64,000 nt of DNA from CADCVT01 sp036389155 (GTDB lineage: Bacteria > Actinomycetota > Thermoleophilia > Solirubrobacterales > Solirubrobacteraceae), in NCBI GenBank assembly GCA_036389155.1, contig DASVQN010000039.1, forward strand, positions 35,234-99,233. The letters run 5' to 3'. The translations under genes were made by a program, and so were the position numbers. This document shows positions 1 to 7,755 of this stretch, piece after piece; position 1 is the first letter of the stretch; each line of letters begins with the position of its first letter. A model generated the notes under the pieces. That model was not told where the DNA came from. It ran no database searches and was given only the letters and a program-made list of their open reading frames with translations.

Positions 1-56
1 GCCGCTACCGGACCTGCGGCAAGGTGCGGAGGATCGGCAAGGTCGGCCCGATCTGA
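1..56 (+). CDS. 3' end of an unidentified gene (partial)
   Basis: Only the last 17 codons are inside the window, in the frame whose stop is TGA at 54-56. The tail is basic and ends in K-V-G-P-I with one Cys. It is too short to assign to a family. Its stop codon overlaps the likely CTG start of tlyA in a CTGA arrangement, which suggests the two genes are translationally coupled. The frame is open to the window edge. Confidence 0.5.
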   Translation, partial: RYRTCGKVRRIGKVGPI

Positions 57-775
57 GCCCGGCGCAGCGCAGGCCGCTGGCGCGCGAGGTCGCGCGCCGG
101 TGGCCCGACCGCGCCGGCGAGGCGGAGGAGCTGATCGCCGCGGGGGCCGTCCACGTCGACGGCCTCCCGGCGACGAACCCGCGCTCGCTGGTCGACGCCG
201 GGGCCTCGGTGCGGATCGTGGACCCGCGACCGCTCCGCGGGCGCGTCAAGCTCGCGGCCGCGCTGGAGCGGTTCGCGGTCGACGCGCGGGACGCGGTCGC
301 GCTCGACGCCGGCGCCGCGGCCGGCGGCTTCGTGCAGGCGCTGCTCGACGCCGGCGCGCGCCGCGTCTACGCCGTCGAGGCGGGGTTCGGGCAGCTGCTC
401 GGCTCGCTGGCGCAGGACGAGCGCGTCGTGAGCCTCGAGCGCGTGAACGTCGGCGCGCTGGACCGCACGCTCGTCCCCGAGCCGCTGGACCTCGTCTCGC
501 TCGACGTCGGCTACCTGCCGCTGGCGACGGCGGCGCCGCAGCTCGGCGTCCTCGACTTCGCGGCCGGCGCGCAGCTCGTCGCGCTCGTCAAGCCCAAGGA
601 CGAGCTCGGCCTCGGCGAGCTGCCGGCCGACGCCGACGCGGCGGTGGACGAGGCGCTCGCGCGCGCGAGCGCGGGGATCAGCGTCGCGGGCTGGGAGGTC
701 GTCGCGACGATGCGCTCGCCGGTGACCGGCTCACGCGGGGCGGTCGAGGCGTTCGTCCACGCGCGCCGTCCGTAG
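53..775 (+). CDS. tlyA: TlyA-family 2'-O-ribose rRNA methyltransferase (S4 + FtsJ-like domains)
   Basis: The family methylates cytidine 2'-OH groups in 16S/23S rRNA. The N-terminal part (from about codon 26) reads as an S4 RNA-binding domain (ELIAAGAVHVDG) and is followed by a Rossmann methyltransferase with the SAM motif LDAGAAAGGF, the counterpart of the usual D-x-G-A-S-x-G-G-F. The usual KPQFE segment is instead VKPKDELG, so the active-site loop is divergent. No ATG, GTG or TTG exists in frame before GTG 209, and starting there would delete most of the S4 domain. A CTG at 53 overlapping the upstream TGA (CTGA) gives 240 residues, close to the family length of about 250-270. The 3' end overlaps the convergent hydrolase gene by 45 bases. 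Family identity is fairly secure, the start is inferred. Confidence 0.72.
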   Translation: MSPAQRRPLAREVARRWPDRAGEAEELIAAGAVHVDGLPATNPRSLVDAGASVRIVDPRPLRGRVKLAAALERFAVDARDAVALDAGAAAGGFVQALLDAGARRVYAVEAGFGQLLGSLAQDERVVSLERVNVGALDRTLVPEPLDLVSLDVGYLPLATAAPQLGVLDFAAGAQLVALVKPKDELGLGELPADADAAVDEALARASAGISVAGWEVVATMRSPVTGSRGAVEAFVHARRP

Positions 776-1720
776 CGGCGGCGCGACGTGCTCGAGCGCC
801 TCGCCGAGGCCGCGGTGGAAGCGCCGCGGCGTCGTCGCGGGCGCCAGGTGGTCGGACTGGATCTCCACCATCGGCGCGTTCAGCCGCTCGGCCAGCGCGC
901 GCTGCATGGTCGGCGGGACGAGCAGGTCCATGGTGCACACGAGCACGGCCGCGGGAACGGTCACGTCCCCGACCCACTCACGGCTGTCGAAGCGCCCGAT
1001 GTCCCGGCCGGCCTCGGCGATGTCCTCCGGCGCGCCGCGCCGCAGCTCCCCCACCACCCAGGCCGTGGTGGCCGGGTCGCCGCGCGTGATCTGCTCGACG
1101 ACCGAGATCCACGCCCACTTCGGCGCCAGCCGCAGCCCGAGCTGGAAGAAGCTCATCGAGTACCAGACGGCCTGCATGATCGGGCTCGACCTGAACTCCG
1201 AGCTCGTGGCGCACAGGACGACGCCGCGCAGCAGCTCGGAGTGGCGCAGGGCGAGGATCTGCGCGATCGCCCCGCCCATCGAGTAGCCGACCGCGACGAC
1301 CGGGCCGGCGTCCAGGTGGCGGACGAGCGCGGCCGCGTCCTCGGCGCACTCGTCGAGGCGGAACGGCGTCATCGGCCGCGTGCCGCGGCCGTGGCCGCGC
1401 GCGTCGAGCGCGATCACGCGCCAGCCGTCGGCCTGCAGCCAGCGCCAGGTGCGGAACCAGTGCGGGTCCGACGGGACCATCCACCCGTGCAGCAGGAGGA
1501 TCGTCCCCTTCGAGCGACGCTTGTTCGGCGGCGGGCCGGTGTCGCGCCAGAACAGGTGCCCATGCCCCTCGACCTCCTGCACGAAGCCGGGCGGCAGCGG
1601 CGGCCGGGGCTCGTCGAGGAACGTGCCGCCGCCGCGCAGGAACGGCAGCAGGACGCGGGGCTCGGCCGCGAAGGCCCCGAGCGCCTCCGCGTAGCCGCGG
1701 GCGGTCCTCAGCATCTCCAC
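731..1720 (-). CDS. alpha/beta-hydrolase fold protein
   Basis: A 329-residue soluble alpha/beta-hydrolase. The oxyanion-hole region LLLHGWM lies near residue 75, the nucleophile elbow G-Y-S-M-G-G near 145-150, and a C-terminal D and H (CTMDLLVPP, QSDHLAPA) complete a plausible Ser-Asp-His triad. The substrate cannot be told from sequence; relatives include esterases and lipid-acting hydrolases. The start is GTG 1720, placed 7 bases after a TACGTT -10-like box and therefore likely leaderless; ATG 1714 is the alternative. The last 45 bases overlap the 3' end of tlyA on the opposite strand. Confidence 0.85.
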   Translation of the reverse strand: MEMLRTARGYAEALGAFAAEPRVLLPFLRGGGTFLDEPRPPLPPGFVQEVEGHGHLFWRDTGPPPNKRRSKGTILLLHGWMVPSDPHWFRTWRWLQADGWRVIALDARGHGRGTRPMTPFRLDECAEDAAALVRHLDAGPVVAVGYSMGGAIAQILALRHSELLRGVVLCATSSEFRSSPIMQAVWYSMSFFQLGLRLAPKWAWISVVEQITRGDPATTAWVVGELRRGAPEDIAEAGRDIGRFDSREWVGDVTVPAAVLVCTMDLLVPPTMQRALAERLNAPMVEIQSDHLAPATTPRRFHRGLGEALEHVAPPLRTARVDERLDRPA

Positions 1721-1727
1721 GCCGCGG

Positions 1728-1733
1728 AACGTA
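1728..1733 (-). promoter_or_regulatory. -10-like TACGTT box, leaderless start of the hydrolase
   Basis: A TAnnnT hexamer ends 7 bases before the GTG start at 1720, with no Shine-Dalgarno in between. It is one of eight such arrangements in the window. No clear -35 box is visible. Confidence 0.4.
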
Positions 1734-1774
1734 CAGGCACGGGCGGCGGCTCAGCCCCGCTTGCCCGCGCGCCT

Positions 1775-1780
1775 TACGAT
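1775..1780 (+). promoter_or_regulatory. -10-like TACGAT box, leaderless start of the 118-residue protein
   Basis: TACGAT ends 6 bases before GTG 1787, and no Shine-Dalgarno is present. Transcription starting about 6-7 bases downstream would place the 5' end at the start codon. Confidence 0.45.
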
Positions 1781-1786
1781 GTCGGC

Positions 1787-2143
1787 GTGCCACGTTTCCA
1801 CAACCTCTGGATCGTCGAGGCCGAGCTCGAGGTGCGCAATCCCACGCCGGGCGACGACCCGCGCGGCCAGCGGATCTTCGACGCGCTCCTGCTCTACGCG
1901 AGCGACGACACCGAGCCCTATCCCGTCCAGTGCCAGCGCAGCGACGACGGGTGGGTCGAGATCACGTTCCCGGTCTTCGCCGCCACGCGGCTGGCCGCGG
2001 TCGCGGCGGGCTCCACGCTGCTGGCCGAGGCCTGCGCGCGGGCCGGCATCGAGGTCGGGATCGTCCGCCTGACCGCCGGCGAGAGCGCGAACGAGATCGA
2101 GGACTACCGGGACCGCTTCAAGCAGATGGAGTCGTCGCAGTAG
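1787..2143 (+). CDS. conserved-looking small protein of unknown function
   Basis: A 118-residue soluble, acidic protein beginning VPRFHNLWIVEAEL. It has no signal peptide, membrane segment or metal-binding cysteines, and I do not recognise a family. The start GTG 1787 is supported by the TACGAT box 6 bases upstream; the reading frame is open much further upstream but that part lies antisense to the hydrolase and is a shadow. It converges on pepQ with a 6-base gap. Confidence 0.7.
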   Translation: MPRFHNLWIVEAELEVRNPTPGDDPRGQRIFDALLLYASDDTEPYPVQCQRSDDGWVEITFPVFAATRLAAVAAGSTLLAEACARAGIEVGIVRLTAGESANEIEDYRDRFKQMESSQ

Positions 2144-2149
2144 CGACGG

Positions 2150-3220
2150 TCATCCGACGGTCGTCAGCTCCTTCGGCAGCGAGCTGAGCACCTCGTGCCC
2201 GTCCTCGGTGACGGCGACGAGGTCCTCGATGCGCACGCCGACCTGGCCCGGGAGGTAGACGCCCGGCTCGACGGTGACGACGTGGCCGGCCTGCAGCGCG
2301 GTGTCGCCCTGCTTGGACAGCCGGGGCTCCTCGTGGACGTCGAGGCCGACGCCGTGACCCAGGCCGTGCCCGAAGTGCTCGGCGTGCCCGGCCTCGTCGA
2401 TGATCTGCCGGGCGATCGCGTCGACCTCCCGGCCGAGCGGCCCCGGCCCCACCGCGGCGAGCGCCTCGAGCTGGGCGTGGAGGACGAGCGCGTAGACCGC
2501 GCGGTCGCGCGCGTCGACGTCGCCCGTCGCGACCGTGCGGGTGCAGTCCGACGCGTAGCCGTCCTTCTGCGCGCCGAAGTCGATGACGACGAGGGTGTCC
2601 GCGGGGATGGGGACGTCGCGCGGGGAGGCGTGCGGCAGCGCGCCGTGCTCGCCGGCCGCGACGATCGGCGGGAAGGAGACGCCCTCGGCGCCGCGGCGGC
2701 GCATCGCCACCTCGAGGTCCAGCGCGACGTCGCGCTCGGTCCGCCCCACGATGCCGCCCTCGAGCACGACCTCGGTGAACGCCTCGTCGGCGATCTTCGC
2801 CGTGGCGCGGATCAGCTCGATCTCCTCGGGCGTCTTGACGAGCCGCAGCTCCTCGACGATCCCGCCCGCGGCGACCAGCTCGACGTCGTCGCCGACGAGC
2901 TGGGCCAGGCGCGCGTGGTGCTTGACCGTCAGGTGGTCGTCGGCGAAGCCGAGCCTGCCCGGCAGCCCGCCCTCGGCGGCGCGGGCGAGCAGGTCGGTGG
3001 CGATCTCGGCCTCCCCCCACTCCTCGGGCACCTGCTCGCGCGACTGGACCAGGTAGCGGAAGTCGGTGAGGAAGCGGCGGATGCCCGGGCCGACCACCGC
3101 GGCGCCGTTCGAGCCCGTGAAGCCGGTCAGCCAGCGCAGGTTCATCGGGTCCGCGACGAGGAGCGCGTCGAGCTCGCGCTCGCGCAGCACCGCGTCGACG
3201 CTCTCGGCGCGCGCGGTCAC
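2150..3220 (-). CDS. pepQ: Xaa-Pro dipeptidase/aminopeptidase (M24 family)
   Basis: A 356-residue cytoplasmic metallopeptidase that removes or splits N-terminal residues next to proline. The N-terminal creatinase-like domain spans about 1-125. The C-terminal pita-bread domain carries the dinuclear metal ligands: D in VVIDFG and in ASDCTRT, H in GHGLGHGVG, E in TVEPGVY and in RIEDL. The GTG start overlaps the aroQ stop in GTGA (3217-3220). pepQ after aroQ is the order of the conserved actinobacterial aro cluster, where efp and nusB usually follow; here the downstream neighbour is instead a convergent small gene. Confidence 0.93.
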   Translation of the reverse strand: MTARAESVDAVLRERELDALLVADPMNLRWLTGFTGSNGAAVVGPGIRRFLTDFRYLVQSREQVPEEWGEAEIATDLLARAAEGGLPGRLGFADDHLTVKHHARLAQLVGDDVELVAAGGIVEELRLVKTPEEIELIRATAKIADEAFTEVVLEGGIVGRTERDVALDLEVAMRRRGAEGVSFPPIVAAGEHGALPHASPRDVPIPADTLVVIDFGAQKDGYASDCTRTVATGDVDARDRAVYALVLHAQLEALAAVGPGPLGREVDAIARQIIDEAGHAEHFGHGLGHGVGLDVHEEPRLSKQGDTALQAGHVVTVEPGVYLPGQVGVRIEDLVAVTEDGHEVLSSLPKELTTVG

Positions 3221-3654
3221 GCGAGCTGCTCCTTGACGACGTCCATCGCCTCCCGATACCCGTCGGGGCCCTTCCCGCTCACGGTCGCCACGCAGACCTC
3301 GCGAATCACCGAGTGGCGCCGGAACTCCTCGCGGCTCATCACATCCGACAGATGGACCTCCACGGCGGGCAGCGCGGCGAGCTCGAGGGCGTCGCGGATG
3401 GCGTAGGAGTAGTGCGTCCACGCACCGGGGTTGAGCACGATCGCGTCGGCCAGGCCCTCGAGGCGGTGCAGGTGCTCGACGAACGCGCCCTCGTGGTTCG
3501 TGTGGAAGAAGCGCGGCTCCAGGCCCGCCTCCCGTGCGAGCCGGTCGATGCGCGTCTCGAGGGCCTCGAAGCTCATGCCGCCGTAGATCTCCGGGTTGCG
3601 GCGCCCGAGCTGGTCGAGGTTGACCCCGTGCATGACCTCGACGCGGTTTCTCAT
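3217..3654 (-). CDS. aroQ: 3-dehydroquinate dehydratase, type II
   Basis: Third step of the shikimate pathway, converting 3-dehydroquinate to 3-dehydroshikimate through an enolate, as a dodecameric cytoplasmic enzyme. Length 145 residues is typical. Visible motifs are N-L-D-Q-L-G-R-R-N-P-E-I-Y-G with the catalytic Arg and Tyr, L-N-P-G-A-W-T-H, and VEVHLSD-x4-EEFRRHS. The common GPNLNLLG start is replaced by HGVNLDQLG. ATG start and aroB stop overlap in ATGA (3651-3654), indicating coupled translation. Confidence 0.95.
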   Translation of the reverse strand: MRNRVEVMHGVNLDQLGRRNPEIYGGMSFEALETRIDRLAREAGLEPRFFHTNHEGAFVEHLHRLEGLADAIVLNPGAWTHYSYAIRDALELAALPAVEVHLSDVMSREEFRRHSVIREVCVATVSGKGPDGYREAMDVVKEQLA

Positions 3655-5111
3655 GGCCGCAACTCTTCCACGGCCGCGCGCAGGGCGGCGTCGCCGACGA
3701 CGTGGCCGTGGCTGACGTCGCCGGGCTCGGCGAGGAGGACGAACGGGATGCTGCCGCCCGTGCGCTTCTTGTCGCGGCGCGCGACCTCGACGACGGCGTC
3801 GACGTCGGGGTCGATCGTCGTCGGGAGGCCCTGGGCGGCCAGCAGCTCGGCCACCTGCGCGCGCAGCGCGTCCTGGCCGGACAGGCGCAGCGCGGCGAGC
3901 AGCCCGAGCCCGACGGCGGCGCCGTGATGGAGACCCTTCGCGACGATCTCCAGCGCATGGCCGACGGTGTGGCCGAGGTTCAGCACCTGGCGCCGCCCGC
4001 CGTCGCGCTCGTCCTGGCCGACCACCGACACCTTCGTCCGCGCGCAGGCGAAGATGACGTCCTCGTCGACCTCGGCGCCGCTCGCGACGCGCTCCCAGAG
4101 CCACCCGCCGGCGATGAGGGCGGTCTTCACCACCTCGGCGTACCCCTCCGCGCGCAGCTCCGGCGGGAGCGTCTCGAGCGTCTCCACGTCGGCGAGCACC
4201 GCGAGCGGCTGGTGGTAGGCGCCCACGTAGTTCTTCGCCTCCGGCAGGTTGACCGCCGTCTTGCCGCCGATCGCCGCGTCGACCATCGCGAGCAGCGTCG
4301 TCGGGACCTGGACGATCGGGATGCCGCGCTGATAGGTCGCCGCGCAGAACCCCGCGAGATCGGTGACGCATCCGCCGCCGACCGCGCGGACGTGGTCGCC
4401 GCGCGTGACCGCGTCGCGGACGAGGGACCGCCAGAGCCGCTCGGCGACCGCGAGCGTCTTCGCGGACTCGCCGGCCGGCGCGAGGAAGTCGGCGGAGGGA
4501 GCCCAGAGCGGCGCGACCTGCTCGTCGCTCACGACGAACGCGCGGCCGGGGGCGCCGACGTCGAGGTCGCGGATGCCGCGCCCGACGATCACGGGGTACT
4601 CGCTCGCCCCCGCCTTCGCCCACACCGCGCGGGCGCCCTCGGGCACGAGCCGCGCCGCGTCGCGCGCGGCGCCGCGCCGGGCGGGGACGATCACGTGCGC
4701 GACCGACTCGTACAGGGCGCGGCGGCGGGCGTGCAGCGCGTCGAAGGTGGGCCGGTGGCGCGCCAGCGGGCGGCCGCTGTCCTTGACGCGCGTCCACGCG
4801 ACGTCGGGGTCCACGTCGAGCAGCACGACGCGGTGGCCGCGCAGCGCCTCGCGCACGCGCGCGGACTCGACGGAGCCGCCGCCGAGCGCGAGGACGGCAG
4901 GAGCGCCGCGCTCGAGCAGCTCCAGCACCAGCTCCTCCTCGCGCCGGCGGAACTCCTCCTCGCCGTGCTCGGCGAAGAACGCCTCGATCGACGTCCCGAG
5001 CCGCTCGGCGAGCAGCACGTCGGCGTCGGCGGCCTCGACTCCGAGCTCGGCGGCCAGCTCGCGGGCGGCGGTCGACTTCCCGGCGCCCATGAAGCCGACG
5101 AGGACGATCAA
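3651..5111 (-). CDS. aroKB: bifunctional shikimate kinase / 3-dehydroquinate synthase (AroK-AroB fusion)
   Basis: One uninterrupted 486-residue frame. Residues 1-160 are shikimate kinase with P-loop GFMGAGKST at the N terminus, LGGGS near 76 and the lid arginines near 110-120. Residues 165-486 are dehydroquinate synthase with the NAD-binding GGGCVTDLAG, PTTLLAMVDAAIGGK and metal ligands E in AEVVKTA, H in NLGHTVGHALE and H in HGAAVGLG. The two activities are steps 5 and 2 of the pathway. No ATG/GTG start precedes the P-loop in a sensible place; TTG 5111 overlaps the aroC TGA (TTGA, 5108-5111) and puts the P-loop at the normal distance from the N terminus. No stop or internal start splits the two domains, unlike the separate genes of mycobacteria. 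Confidence 0.93.
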   Translation of the reverse strand: MIVLVGFMGAGKSTAARELAAELGVEAADADVLLAERLGTSIEAFFAEHGEEEFRRREEELVLELLERGAPAVLALGGGSVESARVREALRGHRVVLLDVDPDVAWTRVKDSGRPLARHRPTFDALHARRRALYESVAHVIVPARRGAARDAARLVPEGARAVWAKAGASEYPVIVGRGIRDLDVGAPGRAFVVSDEQVAPLWAPSADFLAPAGESAKTLAVAERLWRSLVRDAVTRGDHVRAVGGGCVTDLAGFCAATYQRGIPIVQVPTTLLAMVDAAIGGKTAVNLPEAKNYVGAYHQPLAVLADVETLETLPPELRAEGYAEVVKTALIAGGWLWERVASGAEVDEDVIFACARTKVSVVGQDERDGGRRQVLNLGHTVGHALEIVAKGLHHGAAVGLGLLAALRLSGQDALRAQVAELLAAQGLPTTIDPDVDAVVEVARRDKKRTGGSIPFVLLAEPGDVSHGHVVGDAALRAAVEELRP

Positions 5112-6325
5112 GGGGTCGCGGGGGTGCCGCTCGGAGCGGCCGCGTCGGGACCCGCGGCGATCGCGCCCCTCCACCCGATCCTCTCCGCGTACCGCGCCAG
5201 CGCCTCGCGGACGTCGTCGACGTGGTCGCCGCCGAACTTCTGGCGGTACGCGTCGGCGATGACGATCGCGACCATCGCCTCGCCGACCACCGCACCGGCC
5301 GGGACGACGCAGGAGTCGGTCCGCTCGCGCAGCGCCTGCGCCGGCTCGTGCGTCTCGATGTCGACCGAGCGCAGCGGCTGGGTGAGCGTCGGCAGCGGCT
5401 TGAGGGCGGCGCGGCACACGAGCGGCTCGCCCGTCGTCATCCCGCCCTCGAGCCCGCCGCTGTGGTTCGTCTCGCGGAAGAACCCGCGCTCCTCGGAGAA
5501 GAAGATCTCGTCGTGGGCCTGCGAGCCGGGCTTGGCGGCGAGGTCGAAGCCCTCCCCCAGCCCGACGCCCTTGCACGACTGGATCGAGGCCAGCGCCATC
5601 GCGAGGCGCCCGTCGAGGCGCTCCTCCCACGACACGTGCGACCCCACGCCGGGCACGACGCCGTACGCGCGGACCTCGAACACCCCGCCGATCGACTCGT
5701 TCGCCTTCCGCTGCACGTTGATGTGCTCGACCATCGCCATCGACGCCGTCGGGTCGAGGCACCGCACGGGGTCGTCGTCGACGCTCGCGAACGCCTCCAG
5801 CGCGAGCGGCTCGGCCACCGGGGCCGCGACCGGCCCGATCTGCACGACGTGCGAGACGACCTCGACGCCGAGCGTGCGCAGGAACGCCTTCGCCAGCGCA
5901 CCGCCGGCCACCCGCGCCGCCGTCTCCCGGGCGCTCGCGCGCTCGAGGATGTTGCGCACGTCGGTGGTCCGGTACTTCCACGTGCCGACGAGGTCCGCGT
6001 GGCCCGGGCGCGGCAGGTGGACCTCCTCGACCGCCCCGTTGACCGGCCACGGGTTCATCCGCTCTTCCCAGTTCTTGTAGTCCCGGTTGGGGACCTCGAG
6101 CGCGATCGGCCCGCCCAGCGTCACGCCGTGGCGCACGCCCGCGGTGACGACCGCGTGGTCCTTCTCGATCTTCATCCGCCCTCCGCGGCCGTGCCCGAGC
6201 TGGCGGCGCGCCATGTCGCGGTCGATGGCCTCGCGGTCCAGGCGCAGCCCGGCCGGAAGGCCCTCGACGACGCACGTCAGCCGGGGCCCGTGCGACTCGC
6301 CTGCGGTTGTGACCTTGAGCGCCAT
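5108..6325 (-). CDS. aroC: chorismate synthase
   Basis: Final common step of aromatic synthesis, EPSP to chorismate, requiring reduced FMN. The 405-residue length is typical of actinobacterial enzymes. Signature segments are TAGESHGP near residue 7, the RRQLGHGRGGRM region near 40-50, ASARET and the GVGSH/GGMTTGEPL segments. ATG start at 6325 lies 14 bases downstream of the pilus gene stop at 6340, so aroC follows the pilMNO genes in one run. The TGA overlaps the TTG start of aroKB. Confidence 0.95.
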   Translation of the reverse strand: MALKVTTAGESHGPRLTCVVEGLPAGLRLDREAIDRDMARRQLGHGRGGRMKIEKDHAVVTAGVRHGVTLGGPIALEVPNRDYKNWEERMNPWPVNGAVEEVHLPRPGHADLVGTWKYRTTDVRNILERASARETAARVAGGALAKAFLRTLGVEVVSHVVQIGPVAAPVAEPLALEAFASVDDDPVRCLDPTASMAMVEHINVQRKANESIGGVFEVRAYGVVPGVGSHVSWEERLDGRLAMALASIQSCKGVGLGEGFDLAAKPGSQAHDEIFFSEERGFFRETNHSGGLEGGMTTGEPLVCRAALKPLPTLTQPLRSVDIETHEPAQALRERTDSCVVPAGAVVGEAMVAIVIADAYRQKFGGDHVDDVREALARYAERIGWRGAIAAGPDAAAPSGTPATP

Positions 6326-6339
6326 GAAGGCGCCCAAGG

Positions 6340-7755
6340 CTACTTCGAGGAGTCGACCTCGACGATCCGGCCCGTCGACGAGGAGTAGTTGAGGTCCGAC
6401 ACCAGCGACCCCACCTCGTTGATCAGGCGGCGCAGGACGATCCGGCCGGCCGGCGACTCGCGGTCGCGCAGCTCGCGCGCCTCGTCCGCCGTCTCGGCCT
6501 CGAGCGGCGTGATCGCGTCGACGTCGAGTTGGTACTCGTCGGTCTGGCCGTCGATCGTCGGCACGTCGAACAGGCCGCTCTCGCCGGGCCTCAGCTCGAC
6601 GCGGGTGCAGTCCTCCGGGGTCGGGTTGCAGAGAGCGTCGCCGCTGACGGCCGCCTCGGACGGGTTGAGGAAGAGCGCGCGCGGGTCGTCCAGGTCGCCC
6701 ATCACCCCGAGGTAGAGGAAGGAGGGCGCCTCGACCGAGGGCAGCGGCGTGAGCCGGGCCAGGTTGTAGCGCTTGACGAGCTCGCCCGGCCGGCCGAACT
6801 GCAGGTCGGTGCGGAAGCCGCCGAACAGCGTGTCGCCGTCGCCGTTGCCCGGGATCGCGCTGGGCACCAGGACTCCGAGGTCGCGCGAGTAGGCGATGCC
6901 GTCGACGTCGACCTGCTTGGTGTCGATCGCGTGGCGCAGCACCTCGCGGCCCTCGCCGGACTCGCGGGAGCGGGCGCCCGCGGCGACAGCGGGGCTGTCG
7001 GACTTGATGCGCGCCACCCGGACCAGGTCGAGCTGGTACTGGACGACGGCGCCGTCGGGCGTGGTGACGTCGAAGAACTCGGTCTCGCCCGCCTGCATCT
7101 CGACGCGCTCGCAGTTCGCCGGCGAGGGCTTGCAGGTGCCGTCGCCCGTGGCCGCGGCGTCCGAGGAGACGAGGAACAGCGCGGTCTCGCCGTCGGCGAG
7201 GACGCCCATGAAGACGAAGAACGGGTCGGTGGCGGAGGGCAGCGGCGACAGGCGGGCGACGTCGTCGCGCGACTTCAGGCTGCCGTCCTTGCCGAAGCGA
7301 AGGTCGACGCGGTAGCTCTCGCGGGCGTCGGGCTTCGGAGTGGCGCCGGTGTCGTCGCCGGAGCCGCCGACAGGGATCACGTCGACGTCCTCGAGCGCGG
7401 GCAGGCCCCCGCTCACGTCCGGGCCGGTGCCCACGTCGGCCGAGGTGCCGCCGGTGGAGGACGAGCCCTGGTGGCCGCTGGTGGCCTGTTCGCCGGCGGG
7501 CGGCGCGACCGTGCGCTGCTTGAAGGGGTTGCGACCCGTCGGGTTCGCGCCGCCGCCGGGCACGTCGACGGCCGGCGTGACGACGCTCTTGGCCGCGACG
7601 TCGCTGCTCGCGACCGGGACCTGCGGCACGTCCCCGCCGTCGGAGCCGCGGGCGAGCAGCACCGGGACCGCGACGAGCGCGCACGCGAGCACGAGCGCGA
7701 CCGGCCAAAGCCGCTTCGCGACGAGGTCGGCGAGCAGGTTGCGGACGAAGGTCAC
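6340..7755 (-). CDS. tandem-duplicated membrane-anchored protein in the PilP position of the pilus operon
   Basis: 471 residues. One N-terminal membrane segment (about 16-34) with a short cytoplasmic lead is followed by a Pro/Gly/Thr-rich linker (40-145) containing a G-R-N-P-F motif near 74-78, reminiscent of PilP/GspC-type linkers. Then come two copies of a roughly 150-residue unit, about 149-298 and 316-467. Each contains the pattern D-L-x-F-G, L-x-P-L-P-S, C-x6-C (C208/C215 and C376/C383), D-V-x-T-x-D-G and a tail R-E-S-x-x-G-R-x-V-L-R. The gene overlaps pilO by GTGA and precedes aroC, exactly where pilP sits in proteobacterial pilMNOPQ-aroKB. I infer a periplasm-facing alignment-complex part; no secretin follows. 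The family itself is not one I can name. Confidence 0.75.
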   Translation of the reverse strand: MTFVRNLLADLVAKRLWPVALVLACALVAVPVLLARGSDGGDVPQVPVASSDVAAKSVVTPAVDVPGGGANPTGRNPFKQRTVAPPAGEQATSGHQGSSSTGGTSADVGTGPDVSGGLPALEDVDVIPVGGSGDDTGATPKPDARESYRVDLRFGKDGSLKSRDDVARLSPLPSATDPFFVFMGVLADGETALFLVSSDAAATGDGTCKPSPANCERVEMQAGETEFFDVTTPDGAVVQYQLDLVRVARIKSDSPAVAAGARSRESGEGREVLRHAIDTKQVDVDGIAYSRDLGVLVPSAIPGNGDGDTLFGGFRTDLQFGRPGELVKRYNLARLTPLPSVEAPSFLYLGVMGDLDDPRALFLNPSEAAVSGDALCNPTPEDCTRVELRPGESGLFDVPTIDGQTDEYQLDVDAITPLEAETADEARELRDRESPAGRIVLRRLINEVGSLVSDLNYSSSTGRIVEVDSSK

